The notes under the pieces: generated by a model
Database searches by the model: none
Told to the model about the DNA's origin: nothing
Seen by the model: only the letters and a program-made list of their open reading frames with translations
In this document: positions 1-9,116 of the stretch, piece after piece
Numbering within the stretch: position 1 is the first letter of the stretch
Layout of the letters: every line of letters begins with the position of its first letter
NCBI GenBank assembly: GCA_022708055.1
Contig: JAKIZK010000004.1
Location: forward strand, 1 to 64,000
Reading direction: 5' to 3'
Length of the DNA stretch: 64,000 bases
Source of the DNA: Bacteroidota bacterium
GTDB taxonomy: Bacteria; Bacteroidota; Bacteroidia; Chitinophagales; Chitinophagaceae
Position numbers and translations under genes: made by a program

Positions 1-628
1 AGTTTGAAATCCTTTCTTCTGCCAGTCGCAATGATTCAATGTAGTAAGGACGGGCTACATGGTTTACTATAAATCCGGGTGCATCTTTACAAAGTACAGG
101 CGTTTTGCCCATAGCCTTTGCCAGCTCTATAATTGTTTTTGTTGTTTGTGTATTTGTAAAAGGAGTATTTACCACTTCTACCAGCTTCATAATGGTAGCC
201 GGATTAAAAAAATGCATTCCAATAACTCTTTCGGGTTTCTGAATTTTTTCCGCAATGGCAGTTACCGAAAGTGATGATGTATTGGTTGCAAAAATACATT
301 CGCTATGATTGAGTTCTGCCAGTTGGTTAAACAGGTTAATTTTGATTTCTGCTTTTTCCACAATTGCTTCTATAAAAACATCGGCCTGGCAAAACTGAAT
401 ATCATCAAAAAACTGAATACGTTGCAGAATGGTTTCTTTTTCACTTTCATCAATCTTATTTTTTTCAACAAGCCGTTTCAAATTATTTTCAATGCGGTTT
501 TTTGCGTTGCCCAATACCTGGGAAACAGGTTCGTATAACAAAGTATAAAATCCGGCTTGCGCAGCAGCTTGAGCTATACCGCTGCCCATGGTACCTGCGC
601 CACACACACAAACTATGATCTTGGTCAT
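1..628 (-). CDS. 3-hydroxyacyl-CoA dehydrogenase (3-hydroxybutyryl-CoA type), C-terminus cut by the window edge
   Basis: The reverse strand is open from an ATG at 626-628 to the window edge, about 209 residues. The N-terminus carries the Rossmann NAD-binding motif GAGTMGSGIAQAAAQAG, and further on ATNTSSLSVTAIA, GMHFFNPATIMKLVEVV and KDAPGFIVNH, all typical of the NAD domain of 3-hydroxyacyl-CoA dehydrogenases (Hbd/PaaH/FadB). The enzyme oxidises L-3-hydroxyacyl-CoA to 3-oxoacyl-CoA with NAD+, in fatty-acid or phenylacetate degradation, or in the reverse direction. The C-terminal substrate domain is outside the window, so a stand-alone dehydrogenase cannot be told from a longer fused one. The family call is secure; the specific pathway is not. 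Confidence 0.93.
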   Translation of the reverse strand, partial: MTKIIVCVCGAGTMGSGIAQAAAQAGFYTLLYEPVSQVLGNAKNRIENNLKRLVEKNKIDESEKETILQRIQFFDDIQFCQADVFIEAIVEKAEIKINLFNQLAELNHSECIFATNTSSLSVTAIAEKIQKPERVIGMHFFNPATIMKLVEVVNTPFTNTQTTKTIIELAKAMGKTPVLCKDAPGFIVNHVARPYYIESLRLAEERISN

Positions 629-740
629 ATTACAATAATTATTGTGGTAAAATTAATGGTTGTACACAGGATAATCAGATTTCTGAATCTTATTGAACAA
701 ATGTCAGCAGATTGACTTATTTTAACGTCAAATTTTTTGA

Positions 741-1373
741 ATGGACAACAACCAAGCTGCAACTTCTACACCAGTGAATCCTAAATCAACCATGCCAGGC
801 ATCTTTGGTACAAAGGTACCTGCAACGATTGCCTTTGGTGTTGGTGTTTTACTTTTTCTTCTTCCACTATCCGAACTAAAATGTGCAGGACAAAAAATTG
901 CAAGTAAATCCGGAATTACCTATGCCATGGGTAAGGAATGGAAAGTAGTTTCATCCGGTATGTTTGGAAGTGAAACTAAAAAAGATCAATCAAGCGATTT
1001 CAGTAAAGAGAAAAAGGGCAATACACAAATACTTGCAATAGCTGCTATAGGATTGGGTGTGCTGGGATTGTTGTTATGTATGGGAGCCCATAAATCTGCA
1101 CATACAGGCGGTTTGGTTTCGGGTGTGCTTGCCGCAGGCGCCTCAATAGCCTTAATGATTGATCAAAAATCAAATTTTGCTAAGGCACTCAAGTTAGATG
1201 CTTTAGATAAAGGAGGAGATGTTTCGGAGGGTTTTGATAAAATTGGAAATACATTGAATAACGCAAAGCTGGAATTGGGATTTACCATGTGGTTTTATTT
1301 AGCAGTAGTGGCGTTTTTGGCAGCAGCATTCTTTTGCTATAAGCGAATGCAGTCAGAAAAAAACAATTTATAA
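741..1373 (+). CDS. uncharacterised membrane protein, about four transmembrane segments
   Basis: A 210-residue protein with hydrophobic segments near residues 27-46, 96-113, 122-140 and 184-203, and a soluble loop of about 50 mostly charged residues between the first and second. I do not recognise a family. The N-terminal layout (a first helix ending in a FLLPLSELKCAG-like turn, then a loop) resembles the next gene downstream (helix 1 followed by FLPYFSFFGMNVSG), so the two may be distant paralogs; that is inference. The genes are 57 bases apart and co-oriented, ending at a terminator near 1850, so they probably form one transcript. Function unknown. Confidence 0.75.
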   Translation: MDNNQAATSTPVNPKSTMPGIFGTKVPATIAFGVGVLLFLLPLSELKCAGQKIASKSGITYAMGKEWKVVSSGMFGSETKKDQSSDFSKEKKGNTQILAIAAIGLGVLGLLLCMGAHKSAHTGGLVSGVLAAGASIALMIDQKSNFAKALKLDALDKGGDVSEGFDKIGNTLNNAKLELGFTMWFYLAVVAFLAAAFFCYKRMQSEKNNL

Positions 1374-1430
1374 TTTGTATTACATATTTTAATCACCACC
1401 GAAGCAAAACTTCGGACAAAATCAACCATT

Positions 1431-1823
1431 ATGAACAGAAAAATGTACAGCATCATTTTAGGTGCAATCTTATTAATCGGGTTTTTTCTACCTTATTTTT
1501 CCTTTTTTGGAATGAATGTAAGCGGACTAAAAATGGCAACTGCCGAAGGTGGCGACTGGAAACAGTACCTTTTATTCCTGATTCCTCTTTCCGGTTTAAT
1601 GTTGCTGGTAGGCGGAGTAAACAACGGTAATTATCCACTTGGCAGGGGGCTGTGGACCGCTTTACCATTGCTCACTATTCTTTTCCTTTTTATTGGAGCT
1701 CCTGTAATAGATGGTCAGTCAATTGGTGATGTTTTTAAAGCATAGGGAAAAGGATATGGAATTGGCATGTGGCTTTCTATTGCTGCTGCAGTAGCCGCAA
1801 TTGCTTACAACCCCAAAGACTAA
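1431..1823 (+). pseudogene. small four-helix membrane protein interrupted by an in-frame TAG
   Basis: The frame opens at ATG 1431 and runs 104 codons to TAG at 1743-1745. It then continues in the same frame for 25 more codons (starting GKGYGIGMWLSIAAA) to TAA at 1821-1823. The post-stop part is a plausible final transmembrane helix followed by the tail AYNPKD, and the true terminator lies only 20 bases after the second stop. This looks like a 130-residue four-helix protein truncated by one nonsense change, losing its last helix. Alternatives are a sequencing error, a tolerated truncation or stop readthrough. Other genes in the window end normally at TAG, so codon reassignment is not supported. 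Function unknown. Confidence 0.7.
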
Positions 1824-1842
1824 TAATTGAAAACTTACTTTT

Positions 1843-1872
1843 ACAAAAGCCTGCCTCTTGGTGGGCTTTTGT
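1843..1872 (+). terminator. intrinsic terminator after the small membrane protein pair
   Basis: A 9-bp perfect stem ACAAAAGCC / GGCTTTTGT (1843-1851 with 1864-1872) with a 12-base loop. It lies 20 bases after the second stop of the preceding gene. The following bases are AT-rich rather than a clean T run. Confidence 0.7.
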
Positions 1873-1913
1873 GATTTATAAACAAACAATTATTTTTATT
1901 GTGTAAGCTTAAT

Positions 1914-2804
1914 ATGAAAAAATATTTATTCCTTCTTTTTATAGCCGCTCAAAATATTGCTCATACACAAACACAACAGCAGTGGGCACAGTTAGTGGGG
2001 TGGGATGGTGTATCGCATTATTCTAAATATATCATTTTTAATGCCGGCCACATGGGACCCAATGCGCTAACGATTCCTGCCATTACAACCGGAAGCATAG
2101 ACAGTGTAAATGCAATCGGCCTGTCGGGTCAATTGCATTTTGCCAAAGGCGATAAAACACAAAACTTTAATTTGTATGGCAACTTTTGCCTAGCCCGAAA
2201 CAGGGTTTCTGTAAATGTAAACTGGATCCCGATTGAGTTTTTCAAAATGAGCGATACCATAAAAAGGGAACGGCACGTTTACTATCAAAACTACTTTGAT
2301 AAACAGGCAAAAGGCGATGTATTATTTAGTACCAACATAAACCTGCTGAACAAATGGAGAAATAAAACACAACTCGCATTAAGAGTAGGCGTTCGACTTC
2401 CTTCTTCATCAAGCAAAGGAGTAGCCGCTGCCCGTTTTATTGATGCTACCAGCTATTGGGTTGATGTATCGCTGGGAAAAATGATTAACCAAAGGTTAAA
2501 ATGGATGAGCATGGCCGGCCTTTATGTTTGGCAAATGGATAAAGGTGATCTGCGTCAAAACGATGCTTTTCTTTTTGGCAGTGGATTTGAATGGAATAAT
2601 AACAATTGGAAACTACAACCCTATTTTGCGGGCTATCTTGGCTATGAGGCCAAAAGCGGAGACAAGCCAATTGTATTTCGCTTCAATGCCGAAAAAAAAA
2701 TAAATAAAATCATATTTCTGTTGTGCTTACAACAAGGTCTGAATGATTTTAAATACACCAGTATAGAAACCGGGATAAAATGGCTGCTTAAATCGACGAA
2801 CTAA
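1914..2804 (+). CDS. secreted or outer-membrane beta-barrel-like protein, uncharacterised
   Basis: The start is placed at ATG 1914 because it begins a clean signal peptide (MKKYLFLLFIAAQNIAHTQT) ending near residue 20; an in-frame TTG at 1899 is less likely. The 296-residue product has alternating aromatic and polar short strands (for example NFNLYGNFCLARNRVSVNVNW and WKLQPYFAGYLGYEA) and no further hydrophobic helix, as in Bacteroidota outer-membrane barrels. No family recognised. The gene converges on pheS and overlaps its 3' end by 17 bases (2788-2804). Confidence 0.75.
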   Translation: MKKYLFLLFIAAQNIAHTQTQQQWAQLVGWDGVSHYSKYIIFNAGHMGPNALTIPAITTGSIDSVNAIGLSGQLHFAKGDKTQNFNLYGNFCLARNRVSVNVNWIPIEFFKMSDTIKRERHVYYQNYFDKQAKGDVLFSTNINLLNKWRNKTQLALRVGVRLPSSSSKGVAAARFIDATSYWVDVSLGKMINQRLKWMSMAGLYVWQMDKGDLRQNDAFLFGSGFEWNNNNWKLQPYFAGYLGYEAKSGDKPIVFRFNAEKKINKIIFLLCLQQGLNDFKYTSIETGIKWLLKSTN

Positions 2805-3819
2805 ACTGTTTTAAAAACCGTACATCATTCTCGCTGAATAGTCGAATATCTTTGATGCCATACTTCAGCATAGCGGGTCTTTCTATTCCCATTCCAAATG
2901 CAAAGCCGGTGTATTTATTGGGATCAATTTTACAATTGCTCAACACATTGGGATGCACCATGCCGCAACCCAAAATTTCTACCCAGCCCGTTTTTTTACA
3001 AATGTTGCAACCACTGCCTCCGCAAATAAAACAGGAAACATCCATCTCAGCACTTGGCTCGGTAAAGGGGAAATAAGAAGGACGGAAGCGAACTTTTACA
3101 TCCTTGCCATACATTTCCTTCACAAAGAAATAAAGTGTTTGCTTTAAATCAGCGAAAGAAACATTTTCATCAATATACAATCCTTCTACTTGATGAAAAA
3201 AACAATGGCTGCGTGCACTTACTGTTTCATTTCTGTAAACACGACCGGGCATCAACATGCGTATCGGCAATTTACCTTTTTCCATTTCTCGTATCTGCAC
3301 ACTGCTGGTATGTGTACGCAATACCCAATCCGGATTTTGTTGTACATAAAAGGTATCCTGCATATCACGGGCCGGATGATGCTCCGGTAAATTGAGTGCT
3401 CCGAAATTGTGCCAGTCATCTTCTATTTCCGGCCCTTCGGCTACTGCAAAGCCCAGTCGCTGAAAAATAGAAACGATCCTGTTACGCATTAAAGTAACCG
3501 GATGCCTTGAACCTGTTATTACTTCATCGCCCGGAAGGCTTAAATCTATTCTGTTTGCATTGCCGTTTTGCTGCTGCTCAGTTGCTGATTTGAAGGTTTC
3601 AAATTTTCCTTCTACAAAAAGTTTGAATTCATTCAACACCTGGCCTGCTTCCTTTTTCTTCTCCGGTGCTACATTTTTCATTTCACCCATCACCGCTTTT
3701 ACAATCCCCTTAGTACCCAGCCATTTAATGCGAAACTCCTCGGCCTGCTTTGCATCCGAAATATGGGTGGCTTCTATTTCGCTTTTATAAGCGGCTATCT
3801 GATTCAGCAATTGTTCCAT
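2788..3819 (-). CDS. pheS: phenylalanyl-tRNA synthetase alpha subunit
   Basis: This 343-residue protein is the catalytic subunit that charges tRNA-Phe; the beta subunit is not in the window. The N-terminal coiled-coil tRNA-binding arm (about residues 1-90) is followed by the class II core. Motif 2 is seen as RVYRNETVSARSHCFFHQVE and motif 3 as GFAFGMGIERPAML, the ATP- and amino-acid-binding parts. Start chosen at ATG 3819 (MEQLLNQIAAYKSEI); upstream codons to 3846 are not family-like. The length is normal. The gene overlaps the convergent barrel gene by 17 bases and is divergent from the arginase-fold gene. Confidence 0.97.
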   Translation of the reverse strand: MEQLLNQIAAYKSEIEATHISDAKQAEEFRIKWLGTKGIVKAVMGEMKNVAPEKKKEAGQVLNEFKLFVEGKFETFKSATEQQQNGNANRIDLSLPGDEVITGSRHPVTLMRNRIVSIFQRLGFAVAEGPEIEDDWHNFGALNLPEHHPARDMQDTFYVQQNPDWVLRTHTSSVQIREMEKGKLPIRMLMPGRVYRNETVSARSHCFFHQVEGLYIDENVSFADLKQTLYFFVKEMYGKDVKVRFRPSYFPFTEPSAEMDVSCFICGGSGCNICKKTGWVEILGCGMVHPNVLSNCKIDPNKYTGFAFGMGIERPAMLKYGIKDIRLFSENDVRFLKQFSSSI

Positions 3820-3906
3820 AAGGCGGCAAAGATAAGCTATGGCCAAAAAAAATTGCAGTTAGATAATGTCGGTAATCAAGGCCGGTTTTTTACTCTCTGA
3901 AACACT

Positions 3907-3914
3907 TAGTTTTG
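3907..3914 (+). promoter_or_regulatory. -7 element TAGTTTTG, 5 bases before the arginase-fold ATG
   Basis: Exact match to the Bacteroidota -7 consensus TAnnTTTG. The start codon follows at 3920, so the mRNA would have almost no leader. No good -33 element was found. Confidence 0.5.
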
Positions 3915-3919
3915 TATTT

Positions 3920-5053
3920 ATGGACCATCTGAATGTTTCCGACTTTTTAGACCCGGTTGATCTTCATCTTATTTCTCACGATGAGGGTTATAAAGACGGG
4001 CAACTGGGCAAAGTAATTGACATTTACAATGAAACATTTCCCGAACTGGACGAAGCTCAAATAGTACTGGTAGGATGTGGCGAGCAAAGAGGCAGTGGGC
4101 TGATACATGGTCACAGTCAGGCACCCGATATTATACGTCGTCATTTTTATTCATTGTATTACTGGCATCCCGATATTAAAATTGCCGATGTAGGAAATAT
4201 AAAACCCGGTTCATTATACACTGATTCTTATGCTGCATTAAAAACGGTTGTAGGCGAATTAATGCAAGATGGAAAAACGGTAATCATTCTGGGTGGTTCA
4301 CACGATCTTACTTTATCGCAATACCAGGCCTATGCAAATGGTAAAAGGCTGATAGAAGCAAGTTGTGTGGATGCGCAGGTTGATATTGATTTGGAATCTC
4401 CTTTTCGTCACGAAAATTTTTTGATGGAAATGCTAACCGGCGAACCCAATTTTATTCGGCATTATAATCATATCGGGTTTCAAAGCTACTATGTACATCC
4501 TCGAATGTTGGAAACTATGGACAAGCTGCATTTCGACTGTTACCGTGTAGGGAGCGTAAAAGAAAATATGGAAGAAATGGAGCCCGTTATTCGCAATAGT
4601 CATTTATTGAGTTTTGATATGACGGCAGTAGCTCATGCTTATGCACCTGCTACTACAGCATCACCCAATGGTTTTAATGGCGAAGAAGCTTGCGTATTGA
4701 TGCGCTATGCAGGTATGAGTCCTAATATCAACAGCATTGGCATTTATGGCTATGATGTGCAGCACGATAAAGATGAACTGACGGCCAAACAAATCAGTCA
4801 CATGCTATGGTATGTGCTGGATGGGCGCAGCCGTGCCCGTAGGGAAGCACAGCTGGATGAAAGAGATTCCTTCAATGAATATCATACCGCTTTTGCAGAA
4901 GTAGAAACCACTTTCTTGCAAAGTAAAAAAACAGGCAGATGGTGGATGCAGCTTCCCGATAAAAAATTTATTGCCTGCAGTTATAAAGATTATCTGCTTG
5001 CCAGCAGCAATGAAATACCTGAAAGATGGCTGAGAGCACAGGAAAGAGGATGA
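3920..5053 (+). CDS. arginase/formimidoylglutamase-fold protein with incomplete metal site
   Basis: A 377-residue ureohydrolase-family protein; start at ATG 3920 (MDHLNVSDFLDPVDL), directly behind a -7 promoter element. Family motifs are present but altered. GGSHDLT keeps the first His; DAQVDID has Gln where DAHxD has a metal-binding His; SFDMTAVAHAYAP has Thr where SFDxD has the last Asp. Two of six canonical Mn ligands are therefore missing. Bacteroidota arginase-like proteins with similarly changed motifs are commonly annotated as formimidoylglutamase. The conserved PNGFNGEEACVLMRYAGMS region shows the fold is under selection. It may be a non-hydrolytic or regulatory protein; I would not assign an arginase reaction. 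Confidence 0.8.
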   Translation: MDHLNVSDFLDPVDLHLISHDEGYKDGQLGKVIDIYNETFPELDEAQIVLVGCGEQRGSGLIHGHSQAPDIIRRHFYSLYYWHPDIKIADVGNIKPGSLYTDSYAALKTVVGELMQDGKTVIILGGSHDLTLSQYQAYANGKRLIEASCVDAQVDIDLESPFRHENFLMEMLTGEPNFIRHYNHIGFQSYYVHPRMLETMDKLHFDCYRVGSVKENMEEMEPVIRNSHLLSFDMTAVAHAYAPATTASPNGFNGEEACVLMRYAGMSPNINSIGIYGYDVQHDKDELTAKQISHMLWYVLDGRSRARREAQLDERDSFNEYHTAFAEVETTFLQSKKTGRWWMQLPDKKFIACSYKDYLLASSNEIPERWLRAQERG

Positions 5054-5120
5054 TGAGAAAGGTAGAAGATTCCGTGTGGAAGAAATTGTAAGATCTGCGA
5101 AATTTTATGTTTATCTGAAA

Positions 5121-6485
5121 ATGAGAAAGCAAATAATCAGAAAATATTGTTTATTTAGAGCTCCGGTCTTTTATTTCTGTTTTATCATTTTTGTTTTTGT
5201 ACTTGCCTCATGTTCGGTGCAAAAGCAAATATCCCGATCGGCTCAAGAAAATATTTTACAGAATAAAGAATTACAAAAGGCACATATTGGAATCAGCATA
5301 TATGATCCTGCTTCGCAAAAATATTTATACAATTATCAGGGTGATAAATATTTTGTTCCGGCCAGCAACACCAAACTGCCTACTTGCTATGCAGCTATGA
5401 AATATCTGGGCGATACCCTCGTAGCATATTTAATAAAAGACACTGCAGATGAAGTAATCATCAGACCAATGGGTGATCCCGGTTTTTTGCACCCCGATTT
5501 TAAAAACCAACAACCCTTCCATCACTTACAAAGCATAAATAAAAAATTAGTAGTACAGTTTCATTCCAATGATAAATTCTCAGAATATGGCAGCGGCTGG
5601 TCGTGGGATGATTATGAAGAACCATATCTGGCCGAAAGAGCTGCACTACCCATTTACGGCAATTTGATACGTTTTGAAAGAAACAAAAATTCAATTACTG
5701 CAAGGCCTCCCATCTTAAAACAACCTTTCTTTAATGAGCCTTTAATACAGTTGATGGGATTGGGAGAAAAATTTAAAGTAACCCGTAGTAAAGATGAAAA
5801 CAAATTCAGCTTTATAAAGGATAATGCTGTGTTTCAAAAGCAGGAAATACCATTTAAAACACTTGGAGTAATGACTGGGCTCAAATTTCTTGCCGATACT
5901 TTACATAGAAAAATACCGGACGACATCATCCTCGGTTTTTCCAATTCTTTCTCCGGTTATCAAAAAGTATATTCACAACCTACAGATTCGTTTCTGAAAA
6001 TAATGATGCATCGCAGCGACAATTTTTTTGCTGAGCAATCTTTATTAATGGTAAGCAATCTATTGCTTGGCTATATGAATGATAAAAAACTGATAGACAC
6101 TTTACTGAAATCAGACTTTAAAGAACTGCCGCAACCACCCCGCTGGGCCGATGGCAGCGGGCTGAGCCGTTACAATTTATTTACGCCGCAAGATTTTATT
6201 GCCATCCTCAACAAAATGAAAACTGAGTTTGGCATGAAGCGTATGCAAGAAATATTGCCAACGGGCGGAGCGGGTACCATTCGTAATTATTACCAGTCAG
6301 ATAGTGGCTTTATTTTTGGAAAAACAGGAACACTCTCCGGCGTGGTTGCTTTTAGTGGTTATTTATATACCAAGAAAAACAAGCTGTTTATTTTTTCCAC
6401 ATTGGTCAACAATCATCACACATCAGCTACTGAGGTAAGAAGAGCGGTAGAAAAATTTATACAACACATCAGAAATCGTTTTTAA
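5121..6485 (+). CDS. dacB: D-alanyl-D-alanine carboxypeptidase/endopeptidase (peptidase S13), lipoprotein
   Basis: Start chosen at ATG 5121, which gives a signal peptide with lipobox LASC near residue 32. The 454-residue protein has the three S13 / class C penicillin-binding motifs in order: SNTK (SxxK, catalytic Ser and Lys), SDN in HRSDNFFAEQ (SxN), and KTG in KTGTLSG. It trims or cleaves peptidoglycan cross-links in the periplasm, presumably anchored by lipid. It follows the arginase-fold gene by 67 bases on the same strand and overlaps the convergent batD gene by 4 bases. Confidence 0.93.
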   Translation: MRKQIIRKYCLFRAPVFYFCFIIFVFVLASCSVQKQISRSAQENILQNKELQKAHIGISIYDPASQKYLYNYQGDKYFVPASNTKLPTCYAAMKYLGDTLVAYLIKDTADEVIIRPMGDPGFLHPDFKNQQPFHHLQSINKKLVVQFHSNDKFSEYGSGWSWDDYEEPYLAERAALPIYGNLIRFERNKNSITARPPILKQPFFNEPLIQLMGLGEKFKVTRSKDENKFSFIKDNAVFQKQEIPFKTLGVMTGLKFLADTLHRKIPDDIILGFSNSFSGYQKVYSQPTDSFLKIMMHRSDNFFAEQSLLMVSNLLLGYMNDKKLIDTLLKSDFKELPQPPRWADGSGLSRYNLFTPQDFIAILNKMKTEFGMKRMQEILPTGGAGTIRNYYQSDSGFIFGKTGTLSGVVAFSGYLYTKKNKLFIFSTLVNNHHTSATEVRRAVEKFIQHIRNRF

Positions 6486-8245
6486 ACTTTTTCGGTGATT
6501 GACTTTATTGTATTTAATATGTACTCGGCTTCTTGAAGCAGTTCGGCTTTATCAATGTCCAGGTGTACGGCTGTAAACATGCCGGCTTCGCAGGTTGAAA
6601 ACAGCTGATCCAATTTTACAATTTCTTCATGGGCCATTCCTTTTAGCTGCAGCGATTTTAGAATTTTTTCTTTCGTTGCCAAACCCTGCTCCAGCGATAG
6701 TGCAGTAACCAGATAGCGACGTACTGTTGTATATAACTGGTTTAAAAATTCAGCATCATTTGAATCTATTGCATTTCTTACCGGCAACAAAATTTCATCT
6801 ATTGTTTCATTTCTTGATGGCTCAACTGTCAATACAGTTTCATTTGATTTTCTTTTTGAAAAAATCCAATAAGTTAAACCAGAAGCCATAAAAGTGAGAA
6901 TAATAATAAACGCCAGCCGACTCGCTCTGGCATTTTCTTTCCCAATATCTGGTTTTTGATGTTTGGGGGCAGCTGCCGTTAACATTTCATGGCTTACAGA
7001 AATCTGCTGCGCATCAGCAGCAACGGATTTATATTGCTTTGCCTCAGTATCAAAAAAACTAAACCGGATAGCAGGCAGTATGTATGTGCCCGGTTTAGCT
7101 GCTATAAAAGGATAACGAAATATGCGAAAACCCTCGAGTGGAAATTTCATTTTATCCATTGAATCTTTTATTATGGGTGCAAATCCTTCAATACCATCAG
7201 GCCATTTTATTTCGGGAGCAGCAAGCTGTGTAAAATTTCCTTTGCCGCTTACCATTACTTCAAAAAAACCTTCTTCATTTTTAGCAATTTCATTTTTTAC
7301 AAGCCTGGAGCTGATGTTGAATTTTCCAGTCGCTCCTGCAAAATCTTCCGGTTTATTATGCTCAGGAAGTGCTTTCACCATAATCATTACGGCTTTTGTA
7401 CTGATGGTGTTTTCATAACTATTTTCTCCTTTTGCCTTTTCAAAAGGAAGTCCTTCAGTTATCTCCTGTTCGGGTTTATTATTTACACTGCTTTTGGTAA
7501 ATGCTACTTCATTCTGTACTTCCATTGGGTCGATTGAAAAAACACCGGCTCGCAGCGGATACAATTGCACTTGGCGTACAGTATGCACATCAAACCATTT
7601 TCCGTTTATCTGCTCTGTTGTTGATTTATTATCAGCCAGATTAATGACATCAAAAACAGTAAATCCATAAAACCCCGGATTCTTTACAATATCAGATTTT
7701 GAAGAAAGGCGTGAGTATAGTTTGAAAGTTGCCAGCACCGGTTCGCCAATAAAACAACTGGTTCGGTTTACCAGCAGTTTTAAAAAAAGGTTTTGATTCA
7801 GCTTTTTATAAGGGTCTTCTCCCAGCAATAGTTGCTGATCGCTGATACTTGTTTCATTTTGTTGTGTTGCATTATTTGAAATTACATTCAATGCTACCAT
7901 ATTGCTTTGCCATTGCCTGCCATTCATAACTATAGCTGCCGCCGGAATGGTAAATCGGCCTACCTGCAATGCCTCCAGTGTATATACATAATTTTTTATA
8001 GCAACCGCACCACTTTTAGATGTTTGTGTGCCCGAATAAACCTCGGGGCCATTAATAACCCGAAAAGAAGTAAATGAAGGCGGCAAAAATCTCAATTCGT
8101 TATTTGCATTGGCAACTGTGTACTGTATCTGAAACGCCTCTCCCTTTACAACTGTTTGTTTAGAAACAATGGTAGAAAAACTGACCTGCGACAATGTGGC
8201 CAGATGGATTACAAAAGCTACAAACAGAAATAAGGTCTGTTTCAT
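6482..8245 (-). CDS. batD: BatD-family protein (oxygen-tolerance / Bat operon type)
   Basis: A 587-residue protein with an N-terminal signal peptide (MKQTLFLFVAFVIHLATLSQ), a large periplasmic part of repeated beta-sandwich character (KGEAFQIQYTV, VNRTSCFIGEPVLATFKLY, SGKGNFTQLAAPEIKWPDG), one membrane helix near residue 450, and a cytoplasmic tail of about 120 residues. This is the BatD layout. BatD normally sits with BatA/B/C/E and a MoxR ATPase; none of those are here, so this copy is detached from the usual operon or is a paralog. The cellular role of Bat proteins (aerotolerance or stress) is not settled. Its 3' end overlaps dacB by 4 bases. Confidence 0.88.
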   Translation of the reverse strand: MKQTLFLFVAFVIHLATLSQVSFSTIVSKQTVVKGEAFQIQYTVANANNELRFLPPSFTSFRVINGPEVYSGTQTSKSGAVAIKNYVYTLEALQVGRFTIPAAAIVMNGRQWQSNMVALNVISNNATQQNETSISDQQLLLGEDPYKKLNQNLFLKLLVNRTSCFIGEPVLATFKLYSRLSSKSDIVKNPGFYGFTVFDVINLADNKSTTEQINGKWFDVHTVRQVQLYPLRAGVFSIDPMEVQNEVAFTKSSVNNKPEQEITEGLPFEKAKGENSYENTISTKAVMIMVKALPEHNKPEDFAGATGKFNISSRLVKNEIAKNEEGFFEVMVSGKGNFTQLAAPEIKWPDGIEGFAPIIKDSMDKMKFPLEGFRIFRYPFIAAKPGTYILPAIRFSFFDTEAKQYKSVAADAQQISVSHEMLTAAAPKHQKPDIGKENARASRLAFIIILTFMASGLTYWIFSKRKSNETVLTVEPSRNETIDEILLPVRNAIDSNDAEFLNQLYTTVRRYLVTALSLEQGLATKEKILKSLQLKGMAHEEIVKLDQLFSTCEAGMFTAVHLDIDKAELLQEAEYILNTIKSITEKV

Positions 8246-8348
8246 TTTCGAAAATAAACTGAAAAACTATGTGCTTAAATAAAAATATGATGAAAGGATG
8301 GATCTGTTAAATGAACTGTCATCATCCGTTCATTCCGAAATTTTTACA

Positions 8349-9059
8349 TTATAAATCACCCAACACCGGTCGCATTACTATATCTTCTATACAGGCGGCG
8401 GGCGATAATTGTGTAGCTGCATAAATCATTTTTGCCACATCCTCCGCTTCCATAATTCTTTTGTTGCGGTTATCAAATCCCGACCAGCTATCCGTCAATA
8501 CAGCACCGGGAAAAACAGAGGTAACCTTGATATGATGAAGTTTCAGTTCTTCACGCAGATTTTTACTAAAGCCATGCAATGCAAATTTGCTAATGCTGTA
8601 TGCGCCACCATTATTGTAAGCTCTAAGTGAAGCAATGGAGCAGATGTTGAAAATATGACGATTTATCGTTTTATCCTGCTTTATCATGGCGGGCAGTACA
8701 GTTCGGGTTATATGATAAGCACTGTATAGATTTGTTGCCATTTGCATTTCAAGATTTCCATCAGGCTCATCAGTCACATTGCCCGGTGCAAATACGCCAG
8801 CATTATTTATGATAATTTCCGGGGCATCAAATTTTTCAAGTGCCCAGTTGCCGGCCTTTATAGCTTCTTCTTTTATTGACAGATCAAATGCTTTTGCACT
8901 GATGGTTGTTTCAGAAAATCTTGCACACAGCTCCTCCATTGCTTTGTAGAGTGAAACTTCATTTTTTGAAATCAGTAATAGCGAATGCCCGTTGGCTGCA
9001 AAAATTTCTGCCAATGCTTTTCCTATACCTCTGGATGCTCCTGTTATCAAAACTTTCAT
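8349..9059 (-). CDS. short-chain dehydrogenase/reductase
   Basis: A 236-residue SDR, start ATG 9059 (MKVLITGASRGIGKAL). The NAD(P)-binding motif TGASRGIG is at residues 6-13, NNAG near 86-89, and the catalytic Ser...YSISK (YxxxK) tetrad around residues 140-160. It resembles 3-oxoacyl-ACP reductase-like and sepiapterin reductase-like SDRs of Bacteroidota; the substrate cannot be told from sequence. It is divergent from the HAD phosphatase gene, with only about 60 bases between them. Confidence 0.9.
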   Translation of the reverse strand: MKVLITGASRGIGKALAEIFAANGHSLLLISKNEVSLYKAMEELCARFSETTISAKAFDLSIKEEAIKAGNWALEKFDAPEIIINNAGVFAPGNVTDEPDGNLEMQMATNLYSAYHITRTVLPAMIKQDKTINRHIFNICSIASLRAYNNGGAYSISKFALHGFSKNLREELKLHHIKVTSVFPGAVLTDSWSGFDNRNKRIMEAEDVAKMIYAATQLSPAACIEDIVMRPVLGDL

Positions 9060-9116
9060 ACGCTTCAATTTAAATAGAATTTATCTTCGCAAGATTACAA
9101 AACTAAAATTGGAAAT

